Positions 1-5,264 are shown, counted from the first letter of the stretch. The stretch is DNA of 7,016 bases from Bacillota bacterium (GCA_023443925.1 JAEZSL010000349.1:1-7016), one strand, 5' to 3'. Notes: generated from the letters alone by a model not told the origin. Made by a program: numbers and translations.

Positions 1-7
1 ATATATT

Positions 8-376
8 ATGTTACCATTCGCAATTATCTCCATTACAACTGCCCTTGTTTTCTATACCATTGGTGTATGGAGCGAAAAAATACAAGGCCAATTGAAGAAA
101 TGGCACTTTGTCATGTTCTGTCTCGGACTCATATTTGATACTCTGGGTACCACCTTAATGAGTAGATTATCAGACACCGGCTTTCAGTTGAATTTCCACG
201 GAATCACCGGTCTTCTGGCAATTATCTTAATGTTTGTCCATGCTATTTGGGCCGGCTATGTTCTGGTTAAAAATAACGAGAATGCAAAGTCGAACTTTCA
301 CCGTTTCAGCATTATAGTCTGGATAATCTGGTTAATTCCATTTATTTCGGGCGCTGCCTTGGGCATGTCCAGATAA
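8..376 (+). CDS. Small four-helix membrane protein (TIGR03987/HsmA-like family)
   Basis: The 122-residue product is almost entirely hydrophobic, with four predicted membrane helices at about residues 2-21, 33-52, 64-88 and 99-120, separated by short polar loops. It resembles a family of ~120-residue integral membrane proteins that I recall as TIGR03987/HsmA-like; the biochemical role is not established to my knowledge. Histidines H33, H64, H78 and H98 sit at or near helix ends, an arrangement that could bind heme or metal, but this is inference. The ATG at 8 gives a start typical of the family (MLPFAII). Only seven bases precede it, so no ribosome binding site can be checked and a longer N-terminus cannot be excluded. 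The gene is followed by a strong hairpin terminator at 421-480 and appears to end its transcription unit there. Confidence 0.75.
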   Translation: MLPFAIISITTALVFYTIGVWSEKIQGQLKKWHFVMFCLGLIFDTLGTTLMSRLSDTGFQLNFHGITGLLAIILMFVHAIWAGYVLVKNNENAKSNFHRFSIIVWIIWLIPFISGAALGMSR

Positions 377-420
377 AATATTACCAGATAGCATGCTGTA
401 AAACAACCATTTAGAAGTAA

Positions 421-480
421 AATAATAAACCGTAGCCGTACAGATAAATTATTATCCAATTACGGGTGCGGTTTTTTATT
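421..480 (+). terminator. Long intrinsic terminator after the membrane-protein gene
   Basis: A 20-bp inverted repeat pairs 421-440 with 461-480. Eighteen of 20 positions pair, including one G-U, around a 20-base loop. The GC-rich part (ACCGTAGCCG against CGGGTGCGGT) is flanked on the 3' side by GGTTTTTTATT, a U-rich tail for + strand transcripts. The A-rich 5' arm could also let it act, more weakly, on the minus strand. It lies 44 bases past the stop at 376. Confidence 0.8.
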
Positions 481-529
481 ATATCTTTCTCTATTTACGA
501 TAATATAAGATTATTCTCTTCATAGTTAG

Positions 530-573
530 AAAAAAAGAGACTGAATCTTTGATTTTCATCAAAAGCAGTCTCT
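530..573 (-). terminator. Intrinsic terminator of the rubredoxin gene
   Basis: Read on the minus strand, AGAGACTG (573-566) pairs perfectly with CAGTCTCT (543-536) and is followed by a run of six T (535-530). The intervening sequence folds further: TTTTGAT and ATCAAAG close a GAAA tetraloop (GNRA class), making one long stacked hairpin. It starts 14 bases past the rubredoxin stop codon. Confidence 0.88.
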
Positions 574-587
574 AAATATACAAATAC

Positions 588-752
588 TTATTCATTATAC
601 TCTGAAAACTCATCTTTACCGGCACCGCACACTGGGCATACCCAGTCATCCGGCAGATTTTCAAACGGTGTTCCCGGTGCGATTCCGCTGTCCGGGTCGC
701 CTTCCTCGGGATCATAGATATAACCGCATACCTCACAGATATATTTTTGCAT
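588..752 (-). CDS. Rubredoxin
   Basis: This is a 54-residue cytoplasmic one-iron electron carrier. The two knuckles binding Fe(Cys)4 are C6-E-V-C9-G and C39-P-V-C42-G. Conserved core aromatics and turns are visible: Y11, Y13-D-P, G18-D, the SGIAPGT segment at 22-28, F30, L33-P-D-D-W37 and F49. Length and spacing match classical clostridial rubredoxins. In anaerobes such proteins pass electrons from NAD(P)H-rubredoxin reductase or ferredoxin to rubrerythrin, flavodiiron proteins or superoxide reductase, detoxifying oxygen and peroxide; no partner is in this window. A longer frame opens upstream to 794, but the start at 752 is chosen because an AGGAGG ribosome binding site (759-764) sits six bases before it and the protein then begins MQKYICEVC, as in the family. 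It is monocistronic, with a candidate -10 at 784-789 and a terminator at 530-573. Confidence 0.97.
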   Translation of the reverse strand: MQKYICEVCGYIYDPEEGDPDSGIAPGTPFENLPDDWVCPVCGAGKDEFSEYNE

Positions 753-783
753 AAACAACCTCCTTTTTAGAAAATCCTGGTTT

Positions 784-789
784 ATTATA
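784..789 (-). promoter_or_regulatory. Candidate -10 box for rubredoxin
   Basis: The minus strand reads TATAAT here, a perfect -10, about 32 bases upstream of the rubredoxin ATG and upstream of its ribosome binding site. That would give a leader of about 25 bases. No convincing TTGACA lies at the right distance, so assignment rests on the -10 and position alone. Confidence 0.4.
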
Positions 790-923
790 TCCAATACAAA
801 CTAAAATTATGCTGTTATTTTTTTGTTTTAATTTAACTTCATAATATTTATCGGAAACAACCATACTAATTCTGTAACCGAAAACTTATCAGAAACTAAA
901 AGAAAATTTTAATATTCTGCAGC

Positions 924-949
924 GATATCCCAGTCCCGTCTGTGATGTC
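924..949 (+). promoter_or_regulatory. Hairpin/dyad A ahead of the 67-residue protein gene
   Basis: GATATCCCAG (924-933) pairs with CTGTGATGTC (940-949) over ten positions, with one T-G wobble and one C/T mismatch, around a six-base loop. It ends two bases before the GAAGGAG ribosome binding site (951-957) of the gene at 964. Upstream TTCTG (915-919) could extend the stem onto CAGAA (949-953), covering the edge of the ribosome binding site. A near-identical dyad lies at 1367-1392, ahead of the next gene, with the mismatch at the same place. It could be an operator or a 5'-leader RNA hairpin; the sequence does not decide. Confidence 0.5.
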
Positions 950-963
950 AGAAGGAGCAAAAT

Positions 964-1167
964 ATGATCAAAAATTATGTTGATGGGCAAGGTATTCCTT
1001 TAGGATTTGGTATGGCTCTGGCACAAAACAGTGAAGCCATGAATTATTTCGCATCACTGGATGAACAGAGTAAACAGGACGTTATTAACAACTGCCACGG
1101 AGTACAGTCAAAAAGTGAAATGCGTCAGTATGTTTCCAGTCTGACGGAAGGTAATCGTTTTAAATAG
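964..1167 (+). CDS. Conserved-looking small protein of unknown function (67 aa)
   Basis: This short soluble protein has no signal peptide and no membrane segment. It is supported by a good ribosome binding site (GAAGGAG, 951-957, six bases before the ATG) and by a patterned sequence: an N-terminal IPLGFGMALAQN segment (residues 11-22), then AMNYFASL and a helical, charged C-terminal half with KSEM (50-53). I recognise the pattern GMALAQN..AM..F..L from unannotated small proteins of Clostridia. The spacing AL..N..A...F..L....+..+I also recalls the C-terminal domain of YdeI/OmpD-associated (OmdA-type) proteins; that link is inference only. The gene stands alone between rubredoxin (opposite strand) and the methionine sulfoxide reductase. 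No terminator with a T-run follows, so some transcription may run into the structured spacer. Function unknown. Confidence 0.8.
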   Translation: MIKNYVDGQGIPLGFGMALAQNSEAMNYFASLDEQSKQDVINNCHGVQSKSEMRQYVSSLTEGNRFK

Positions 1168-1196
1168 TTGAAGTATCCGACTAATTAGGATATACT
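1168..1196 (+). promoter_or_regulatory. Candidate sigma-A promoter directly after the small gene
   Basis: TTGAAG (1168-1173, four of six matches to TTGACA) and TATACT (1191-1196, five of six matches to TATAAT) are separated by exactly 17 bases. The -35 begins on the base after the stop codon of the preceding gene. Transcription would start near 1203, just before the nested dyad at 1206-1297. It would give the reductase gene a leader of about 208 bases, or drive a separate small RNA. Confidence 0.45.
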
Positions 1197-1205
1197 GTTT
1201 TAAGA

Positions 1206-1297
1206 TTAACCTTAACAGGGGAAGGCCGCAAATGGTAGAGCTTCTTGTTTTGACATAAAACATTTGCGGCTGCCCTTGTCATTGTTTCATAGGTTAA
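1206..1297 (+). other. Long nested dyad, candidate structured leader or small RNA
   Basis: Three nested inverted repeats share one centre. TTAACCT (1206-1212) pairs with AGGTTAA (1291-1297), perfectly over 7 bp. ACAGGGG (1215-1221) pairs with CCCTTGT (1273-1279), with one G-U. GCCGCAAATG (1225-1234) pairs with CATTTGCGGC (1261-1270), perfectly over 10 bp. The 26-base apical loop can fold again (TTTT with AAAA). No T-run follows on either strand, so this is not a simple terminator. I could not match it by eye to the SAM, T-box, preQ1, THF, fluoride or c-di-GMP riboswitch consensus. A minus-strand open frame crosses it, but has no good ribosome binding site. Confidence 0.45.
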
Positions 1298-1366
1298 GTC
1301 TTTCTGTGAAAGTAAATTGATTAAGAAAGGATGCCACATTAGATTCTTTCGCAGCTTCATGGTGGC

Positions 1367-1392
1367 CATATCCCAGCTTGCTCTGTGATATG
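1367..1392 (+). promoter_or_regulatory. Hairpin/dyad B ahead of the methionine sulfoxide reductase gene
   Basis: CATATCCCAG (1367-1376) pairs with CTGTGATATG (1383-1392) at nine of ten positions, with a single C/T mismatch, around a six-base loop. Both arms repeat those of dyad A (924-949), and the loop sequence differs. It ends 18 bases before the ATG at 1411, close to the distance of dyad A from its own start. Its loop and 3' arm overlap a weak candidate -35 (TTGCTC, 1378-1383). Confidence 0.5.
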
Positions 1393-1405
1393 AGATTGGT
1401 ATTAT
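1378..1405 (+). promoter_or_regulatory. Weak extended -10 promoter right before the reductase start
   Basis: TGG followed by TATTAT (1400-1405) forms an extended -10 (TGnTATnnT type). A poor -35, TTGCTC (1378-1383), lies 16 bases upstream and falls inside dyad B. Transcription would begin near 1411-1412, at the start codon, giving a leaderless mRNA. This is one way to explain the missing ribosome binding site of the 1411 gene. Support is positional only. Confidence 0.25.
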
Positions 1406-1410
1406 AAATT

Positions 1411-1914
1411 ATGCAGGAAATCGACAGCCTCTACCCGGCAGATAAAAAAGAATGTTACAAACTAATTCACGCACAGTTAAGATCCTTATTGGAAGGTGAA
1501 CCCTATGTCATTCCAAACCTCAGTAATGCTTCCGCCTTGCTAAACGGTGCCTTAAAGGAGATTAACTGGATTGGCTTTTATCTGATACATAATAATGAAT
1601 TGCTGTTAGGGCCATTTCAGGGAAAAACCGCCTGTGTCCACATTCCTATCGGCAAGGGTGTCTGCGGTACCGCCGTACAAAAAGATGAAATCCAGTTGGT
1701 TCCGGATGTACACCTGTTTCCGGGCCATATTGCCTGTGACAGCAGCTCCCGCTCTGAAATTGTCATTCCCATTCATTGCAAGGGAAAAATTGTAGGTGTG
1801 CTGGATATTGATAGCCCGGTTACCGAAAGATTTGATACCGTGGATCAGGATGGACTTTCAGAAGTTGTTAAAATTCTGGAATCTGCCTGTGATTGGGCTA
1901 ACAATCAAATATAA
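1411..1914 (+). CDS. msrC: Free methionine-(R)-sulfoxide reductase (GAF-domain fRMsr)
   Basis: This 167-residue cytoplasmic GAF-domain enzyme reduces free L-methionine-(R)-sulfoxide to methionine with thioredoxin-type reductant, part of oxidative damage repair. The family fingerprint is clear: NLSNASALL (36-44), INWIGFYL (51-58), LLGPFQGKTAC (65-75), GKGVCGTA (81-88), DVHLFPGHIACD (99-110), SEIVIP (115-120) and GVLDIDSP (129-136). The three functional cysteines, C75, C85 and C109, have the same 10- and 24-residue spacing as Cys84, Cys94 and Cys118 of the E. coli enzyme. Length is normal for the family. The ATG at 1411 is the only credible start, because a TAA stop lies in frame six bases upstream, yet no ribosome binding site precedes it. 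Dyad B, a structured spacer and two candidate promoters lie upstream. A hairpin at 1959-1988 follows the stop. Confidence 0.95.
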   Translation: MQEIDSLYPADKKECYKLIHAQLRSLLEGEPYVIPNLSNASALLNGALKEINWIGFYLIHNNELLLGPFQGKTACVHIPIGKGVCGTAVQKDEIQLVPDVHLFPGHIACDSSSRSEIVIPIHCKGKIVGVLDIDSPVTERFDTVDQDGLSEVVKILESACDWANNQI

Positions 1915-1958
1915 ATCCAATGGGTTGTATATCTCTATTATCAAATATTGCATAACGC

Positions 1959-1988
1959 AGGGCAGCTACGATTTAAACCGGCTGCCCT
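1959..1988 (+). terminator. Hairpin after the reductase gene, probable terminator
   Basis: AGGGCAGC (1959-1966) pairs perfectly with GCTGCCCT (1981-1988) around a 14-base loop, 45 bases past the stop at 1914. The following sequence, TAAATTAACTT, is only moderately U-rich, so efficiency is uncertain. It lies between convergent genes and may insulate the reductase from the minus-strand gene beyond the repeats. Confidence 0.5.
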
Positions 1989-2026
1989 TAAATTAACTTA
2001 TTCAATGTTATTAACTTTCATAATAG

Positions 2027-2239
2027 CTTAAATTCTAATTCCAGTTAAACTTATTCTACTTAATTCAATCCAGCTAATCTAATTCTGCTTAAATCGTATC
2101 ACATTTAACCTGATTCCACTTAACTTGATTCTACTTAACCTGATTCCACTTAACCTAAGTCCACTTAACCTAAGTCCATTTAACCTAATTTCACTTAATC
2201 TATTTCCACTTAATCCAAATTCCACTTAATCCGCAATTC
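2027..2239. repeat. Degenerate 15-bp tandem repeat array between convergent genes
   Basis: About fourteen units of consensus CTTAACCTGATTCCA run head to tail. The regular core has unit starts at 2104, 2119, 2134, 2149, 2164, 2179, 2194 and 2209, each exactly 15 bases apart, then 2225 after a 16-base unit. The units at 2149 and 2164 are identical. Further left the units become more diverged, with starts near 2088, 2074, 2059, 2044 and 2027. The last unit overlaps the final three codons and TAA stop of the minus-strand gene ending at 2226. On the minus strand one frame reads as repeated LSGIR/LSGLR pentapeptides. Together with the hairpin at 1959-1988, the array fills most of the 1915-2225 gap; I see no other gene there. 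Confidence 0.9.
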
Positions 2240-2897
2240 TAACGACTTCACCCTGTTTTTTATAGATACAACCGGCCGGAATGAATCCTCTTACCATGGA
2301 CAAAGGATATACATGGCTGCCTTTACCGATTACCGTACCCGGATTCATAACAGTATTACACCCGATTTCTACGTTGTCTCCTAAAAGAGCACCGACCTTT
2401 TTTAACCCGGTTTCTGCTTTAATGCCTTCATATAAAATGGTTACAAGGGTTTTATCCGACTTCACATTAGAGGTGATAGAACCTGCTCCCATATGGGCTT
2501 TATAGCCTAGGACGGAATCACCGACATAATTGTAATGTGGAACCTGAACTTTGTTAAATAATATAACATTTTTTAATTCCGTGGAATTTCCAACTACCGC
2601 ACCATCCCCTACAATAGCATTACCACGGATAAAGGCACAGTGCCTGACTTCAGCATCCTTACCGATAATAGCCGGGCCGTTTATAAATGCGGTTGGGGCT
2701 ACCTTTGCCGATTTGGCTATCCATACATCTTCTCCAGTCATCACATACTCTTCTTCTGATAATTCCTTACCCAGCTGTTTAATAAAACCACCAATCTCTG
2801 GCAGCACCTCCCAGGGATATGTAAACCTCTCCAGCAGGGAAGCGGCAATGGTCTGGTTTAAGTCATAATTATTTTTGATCAGCATCTGTTCGTACAT
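2226..2897 (-). CDS. Left-handed beta-helix acyltransferase-like protein (GlmU C-terminal-like)
   Basis: The product is 223 residues. Residues 1-50 form a helical region with the family motif YPWEVLPEIGGFI (27-39). From about 51 on there are imperfect hexapeptide repeats of a left-handed beta-helix: IIGKDAEV, AIVGDGAVVG, then GALLGDNVEIG and TVIGKGSHV. The stretch VPHYNYVGDS (119-128) followed by GAGSITSN (137-144) parallels the GlmU acetyltransferase core, so H121 may equal its catalytic histidine. The nucleotidyltransferase domain of GlmU is absent, so the common label UDP-GlcNAc pyrophosphorylase would be misleading. A sugar-nucleotide or amino-sugar acyltransferase in envelope metabolism is plausible; the substrate is unknown. 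A longer frame starts at 2915, but the ATG at 2897 is preferred because AGGAG (2903-2907) lies five bases upstream of it and falls inside that longer frame. The 3' end lies in the 15-bp repeat array. Confidence 0.88.
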   Translation of the reverse strand: MYEQMLIKNNYDLNQTIAASLLERFTYPWEVLPEIGGFIKQLGKELSEEEYVMTGEDVWIAKSAKVAPTAFINGPAIIGKDAEVRHCAFIRGNAIVGDGAVVGNSTELKNVILFNKVQVPHYNYVGDSVLGYKAHMGAGSITSNVKSDKTLVTILYEGIKAETGLKKVGALLGDNVEIGCNTVMNPGTVIGKGSHVYPLSMVRGFIPAGCIYKKQGEVVRIAD

Positions 2898-2929
2898 AAA
2901 CTCTCCTAACTGCATTTTATATGCATATA

Positions 2930-2935
2930 ATTATA
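2930..2935 (-). promoter_or_regulatory. Candidate -10 box for the beta-helix gene
   Basis: The minus strand reads TATAAT, placed to give a leader of about 25 bases before the ATG at 2897. No good -35 lies at 16-18 bases. The surroundings are very AT-rich, so a chance match is possible. Confidence 0.3.
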
Positions 2936-2975
2936 ATTGCTTTCATTCTCTAAATATCTATATCTGCTTATAGAT

Positions 2976-3032
2976 TGGCTGGATAACAGAAATAATGAAA
3001 GCCGCACAATCCCTTTGCAGGGAGGTCAGCCA
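2976..3032 (-). other. Nested hairpin in the spacer downstream of topB
   Basis: TGGCTG (2976-2981) pairs with CAGCCA (3027-3032). Within it TCCCT and AGGGA (3010-3023) close a loop that reads GCAA, a GNRA tetraloop, on the minus strand. It lies between topB and the beta-helix gene, both on the minus strand. No T-run follows, so a terminator call is not supported. It may be a processing or leader structure, or chance. Confidence 0.25.
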
Positions 3033-3149
3033 TATCTTTATAATCCGATCCCAATTTCCGGTATAAAGCCTTACTATTATATTATTCTCCCGGTATCAAA
3101 TTTATTTATCACGATTTAAGTCATTCCTTGTGAAATTGTGAAGCCAAAC

Positions 3150-5264
3150 CTACTTTTTATAATTTCCAACAACCTCTTTAAAGCTGCCATTTAAAAGATA
3201 CTGGTTGTTCAAGCCTTTTACCCCGTTTGTCATGCGGCTCACAAAACCCTCCAGTTTTTCCATATACTCTTCTTTGGTTATGGTGCCGTCAGCTACCATA
3301 GTAAGACCTTTTTCCCAACTGGCGGTCAGTTCTGCATTTAACATGGATTTGATGGAGGAGTAGACTACATCATATACAAGTTCTCCCATAAGTGCGGGAG
3401 TGATGATCTGTGTCTTTTTGTTCAGATTCAGATATTCAATATTGACCAGCTTATTTAAAATTTCTGCTCTGGTGGCGCTGGTACCGATACCGCTGCCCTT
3501 GATCTGGGCCCGGAGTTCTTCGTCTTCAATAAGCTGTCCTGCATTTTCCATAGCAAGGATCATGGAACCTGAATTATACCGTTTTGGCGGTGCGGTTTCC
3601 CCTTCTTTTATTGTCATCGCTTTCACAGGCAGAAACATACCTTTTTTCAGATTTTTAATAATATCAAAAAAGCCCAGGTCAAACTCTTCCTCTTCGCCGT
3701 TTGACGTATTATTTTCCCCGTTCTCCTGGTCCGATGCGGATTTATTGCCGGCATTGCTTCCTTTTTTCTGAGAAAAAGAATTACCTGCCACTTTCAGATA
3801 ACCTTCGTCCATAAGGATTTTAAAGGAAGAAAAGAAGCATTCACTTTTCATTTTTGTCACCAGGTTAATCTTCTGGTATACGGCAGGAGGATAAAATATA
3901 CTTAAAAACCTTCGTACAATAGCCTCATATACCTTGGCTGCTGTCGGTGTCAGGGAATTTAAGGCATTCAGCCCCTGTCCGGTCGGTATTATGGCATAAT
4001 GGTCCGTGATCTGCTTATCATTGACGTACCTGGTCTTTGCCAGATTTTTATAAGCTCCGCCGCTTATAATCTCTTCCGCAAATTCTCTTCCATGGATATA
4101 TCCTTTAAGCCCTCCGATATTCTTATGAATCTCCTTGCTGACCGCAGTAGATAATACCCTGGCATCCGTTCTTGGATAAGTAACCAGTTTTTTCTCATAT
4201 AATTCCTGGGCAATTTTAAGCGTTTCATCGGGACTGATTTTAAACATTCTGGAGCAGTCATTCTGGAGTTCAGCCAGATTATATAGCAGGGGAGGATTTT
4301 TATTTTCCTTCTTCTTCTCCATAGTAACAATTTCTGCTTTGATTTGTTCTTCCGGATCTATTGTATCTGTAAAACTGTTCTTGCCGTTTTCCTGCCGCTC
4401 GCTTAAGGAAGGTTCTCTGTCTATTAATTCCTGAATCAGATTGACGGCATCTTTTTTCTCTTTAAAACCGTTTTCTTTATATAATAAAGTAGAGGCAAAA
4501 TATTTAGATCCTTCAATAGCTCTGAATTCGCCGTCAAAAGTTCTCCCCGAAGCATCCAGTGTATTCAGCACCCGATAAAATGGTGTTTTTACGAACTCTC
4601 TGATTTCCCGCTCCCTTCTGACCACCATTCCCAGTACACAGGTCATTACCCTGCCTACCGAGATTGCGGAGCGTTTTCCATTTCCAAGAAAATTAGTGAT
4701 ATTCTGGCCATACTTTAAGGTCAGGACTCTGGAAAAATTAATTCCCATAAGATAATCTTCTTTGGCACGCAGATAAGCTGCATCCGACAGGTTATCATAA
4801 GCAGACAAAGGCTTTGCCTCGGTTATTCCCCTTAAGATTTCTTCCTCCGTCTGGGAATCAATCCAGACTCTTTTCTTGTCCTTGCGGTCGGATACCTTCG
4901 CCATCTGATCCACTAAACGATATATGTATTCCCCTTCCCGTCCGGAGTCGGTGCAGACATAGATTTTATCCACATCCGCCCGGTTTAACAGAGCCTTAAC
5001 GGTATTAAACTGTTTGCTTACCGCAGGTATTACCTCATACTTAAATTCCCGGGGCAAAAAGGGCAGTGTCTCTAAAGTCCAGCGTTTTAAAGCAGAATCA
5101 TAGCTTTCCGGGTAACTCATGGTAACCAGATGACCTACGCACCAGGTAACAATAGCATTCTCAGATTCCATATATCCGTCCTGCCTTTTAAAATTATCCT
5201 TCAGGGCTTTGGCAAACTCCTGCGCCACACTGGGCTTTTCCGATATGTATAAACTTTTAGACAT
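3150..5264 (-). CDS. topB: DNA topoisomerase III (type IA)
   Basis: This 704-residue type IA topoisomerase cuts and reseals one DNA strand through a 5'-phosphotyrosine and is suited to decatenation. An N-terminal Toprim domain carries LYISEKPS (5-12, E9) and TDSGREGE (105-112), followed by SVGRVMTCVL (202-211). The catalytic tyrosine is Y363 in VTYPRTD (361-367). DHYAIIPT (421-428), GSGIGTSATRAEIL (590-603) and LTASWEKGL (646-654) complete the core. No C-terminal zinc-finger cysteines are present. Residues about 497-526 form a Ser/Asn/Gly/Glu-rich low-complexity insert. The usual Toprim D-x-D reads D106-S-G108 here, losing the second aspartate. A TTG start at 5276 is possible, but the ATG at 5264 fits the family N-terminus (MSKSLYISEKPS). 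The ribosome binding site is weak: AGGAAAG, 12 bases before this ATG. It is divergent from the DegV gene. Confidence 0.95.
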   Translation of the reverse strand: MSKSLYISEKPSVAQEFAKALKDNFKRQDGYMESENAIVTWCVGHLVTMSYPESYDSALKRWTLETLPFLPREFKYEVIPAVSKQFNTVKALLNRADVDKIYVCTDSGREGEYIYRLVDQMAKVSDRKDKKRVWIDSQTEEEILRGITEAKPLSAYDNLSDAAYLRAKEDYLMGINFSRVLTLKYGQNITNFLGNGKRSAISVGRVMTCVLGMVVRREREIREFVKTPFYRVLNTLDASGRTFDGEFRAIEGSKYFASTLLYKENGFKEKKDAVNLIQELIDREPSLSERQENGKNSFTDTIDPEEQIKAEIVTMEKKKENKNPPLLYNLAELQNDCSRMFKISPDETLKIAQELYEKKLVTYPRTDARVLSTAVSKEIHKNIGGLKGYIHGREFAEEIISGGAYKNLAKTRYVNDKQITDHYAIIPTGQGLNALNSLTPTAAKVYEAIVRRFLSIFYPPAVYQKINLVTKMKSECFFSSFKILMDEGYLKVAGNSFSQKKGSNAGNKSASDQENGENNTSNGEEEEFDLGFFDIIKNLKKGMFLPVKAMTIKEGETAPPKRYNSGSMILAMENAGQLIEDEELRAQIKGSGIGTSATRAEILNKLVNIEYLNLNKKTQIITPALMGELVYDVVYSSIKSMLNAELTASWEKGLTMVADGTITKEEYMEKLEGFVSRMTNGVKGLNNQYLLNGSFKEVVGNYKK

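Noticed and set aside
588..794. Rubredoxin starting at 794 (68 aa)
   Set aside because: The extra 14 residues would be encoded across the ribosome binding site and the candidate -10. The ATG at 752 has the correct spacing and the family N-terminus.
851..896. Three loosely similar octamers (TCGGAAAC, CCGAAAAC, TCAGAAAC) upstream of the small gene
   Set aside because: The spacing is irregular and similarity low in an A-rich stretch. This is too weak for an operator or CRISPR-like call.
1181..1369. Minus-strand 62-codon open frame across the structured spacer
   Set aside because: It has no good ribosome binding site, no recognisable motif, and is built on the inverted repeats. The promoter, dyads and downstream gene all point to the + strand. 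Homologues in other genomes would reopen it.
1796..1996. Plus-strand 66-codon frame overlapping the end of the reductase gene
   Set aside because: It is a shadow frame inside a well-identified gene, with no ribosome binding site and no family resemblance.
2027..2239. CRISPR array
   Set aside because: The 15-bp units abut directly, with no unique spacers and no cas genes. This is a tandem minisatellite.
2281..2868. Two plus-strand open frames opposite the beta-helix gene
   Set aside because: They are antisense shadows of a gene with clear hexapeptide repeats, and they have no start signals.
2937..3119. Plus-strand 60-codon frame in the topB/beta-helix spacer
   Set aside because: It has no ribosome binding site and AT-driven composition (Tyr, Ile, Leu rich), and it crosses a hairpin. 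It is likely a chance frame.
3400..4999. Plus- and minus-strand shadow frames within topB
   Set aside because: All lie inside the continuous topoisomerase reading frame, whose motifs are intact from end to end.
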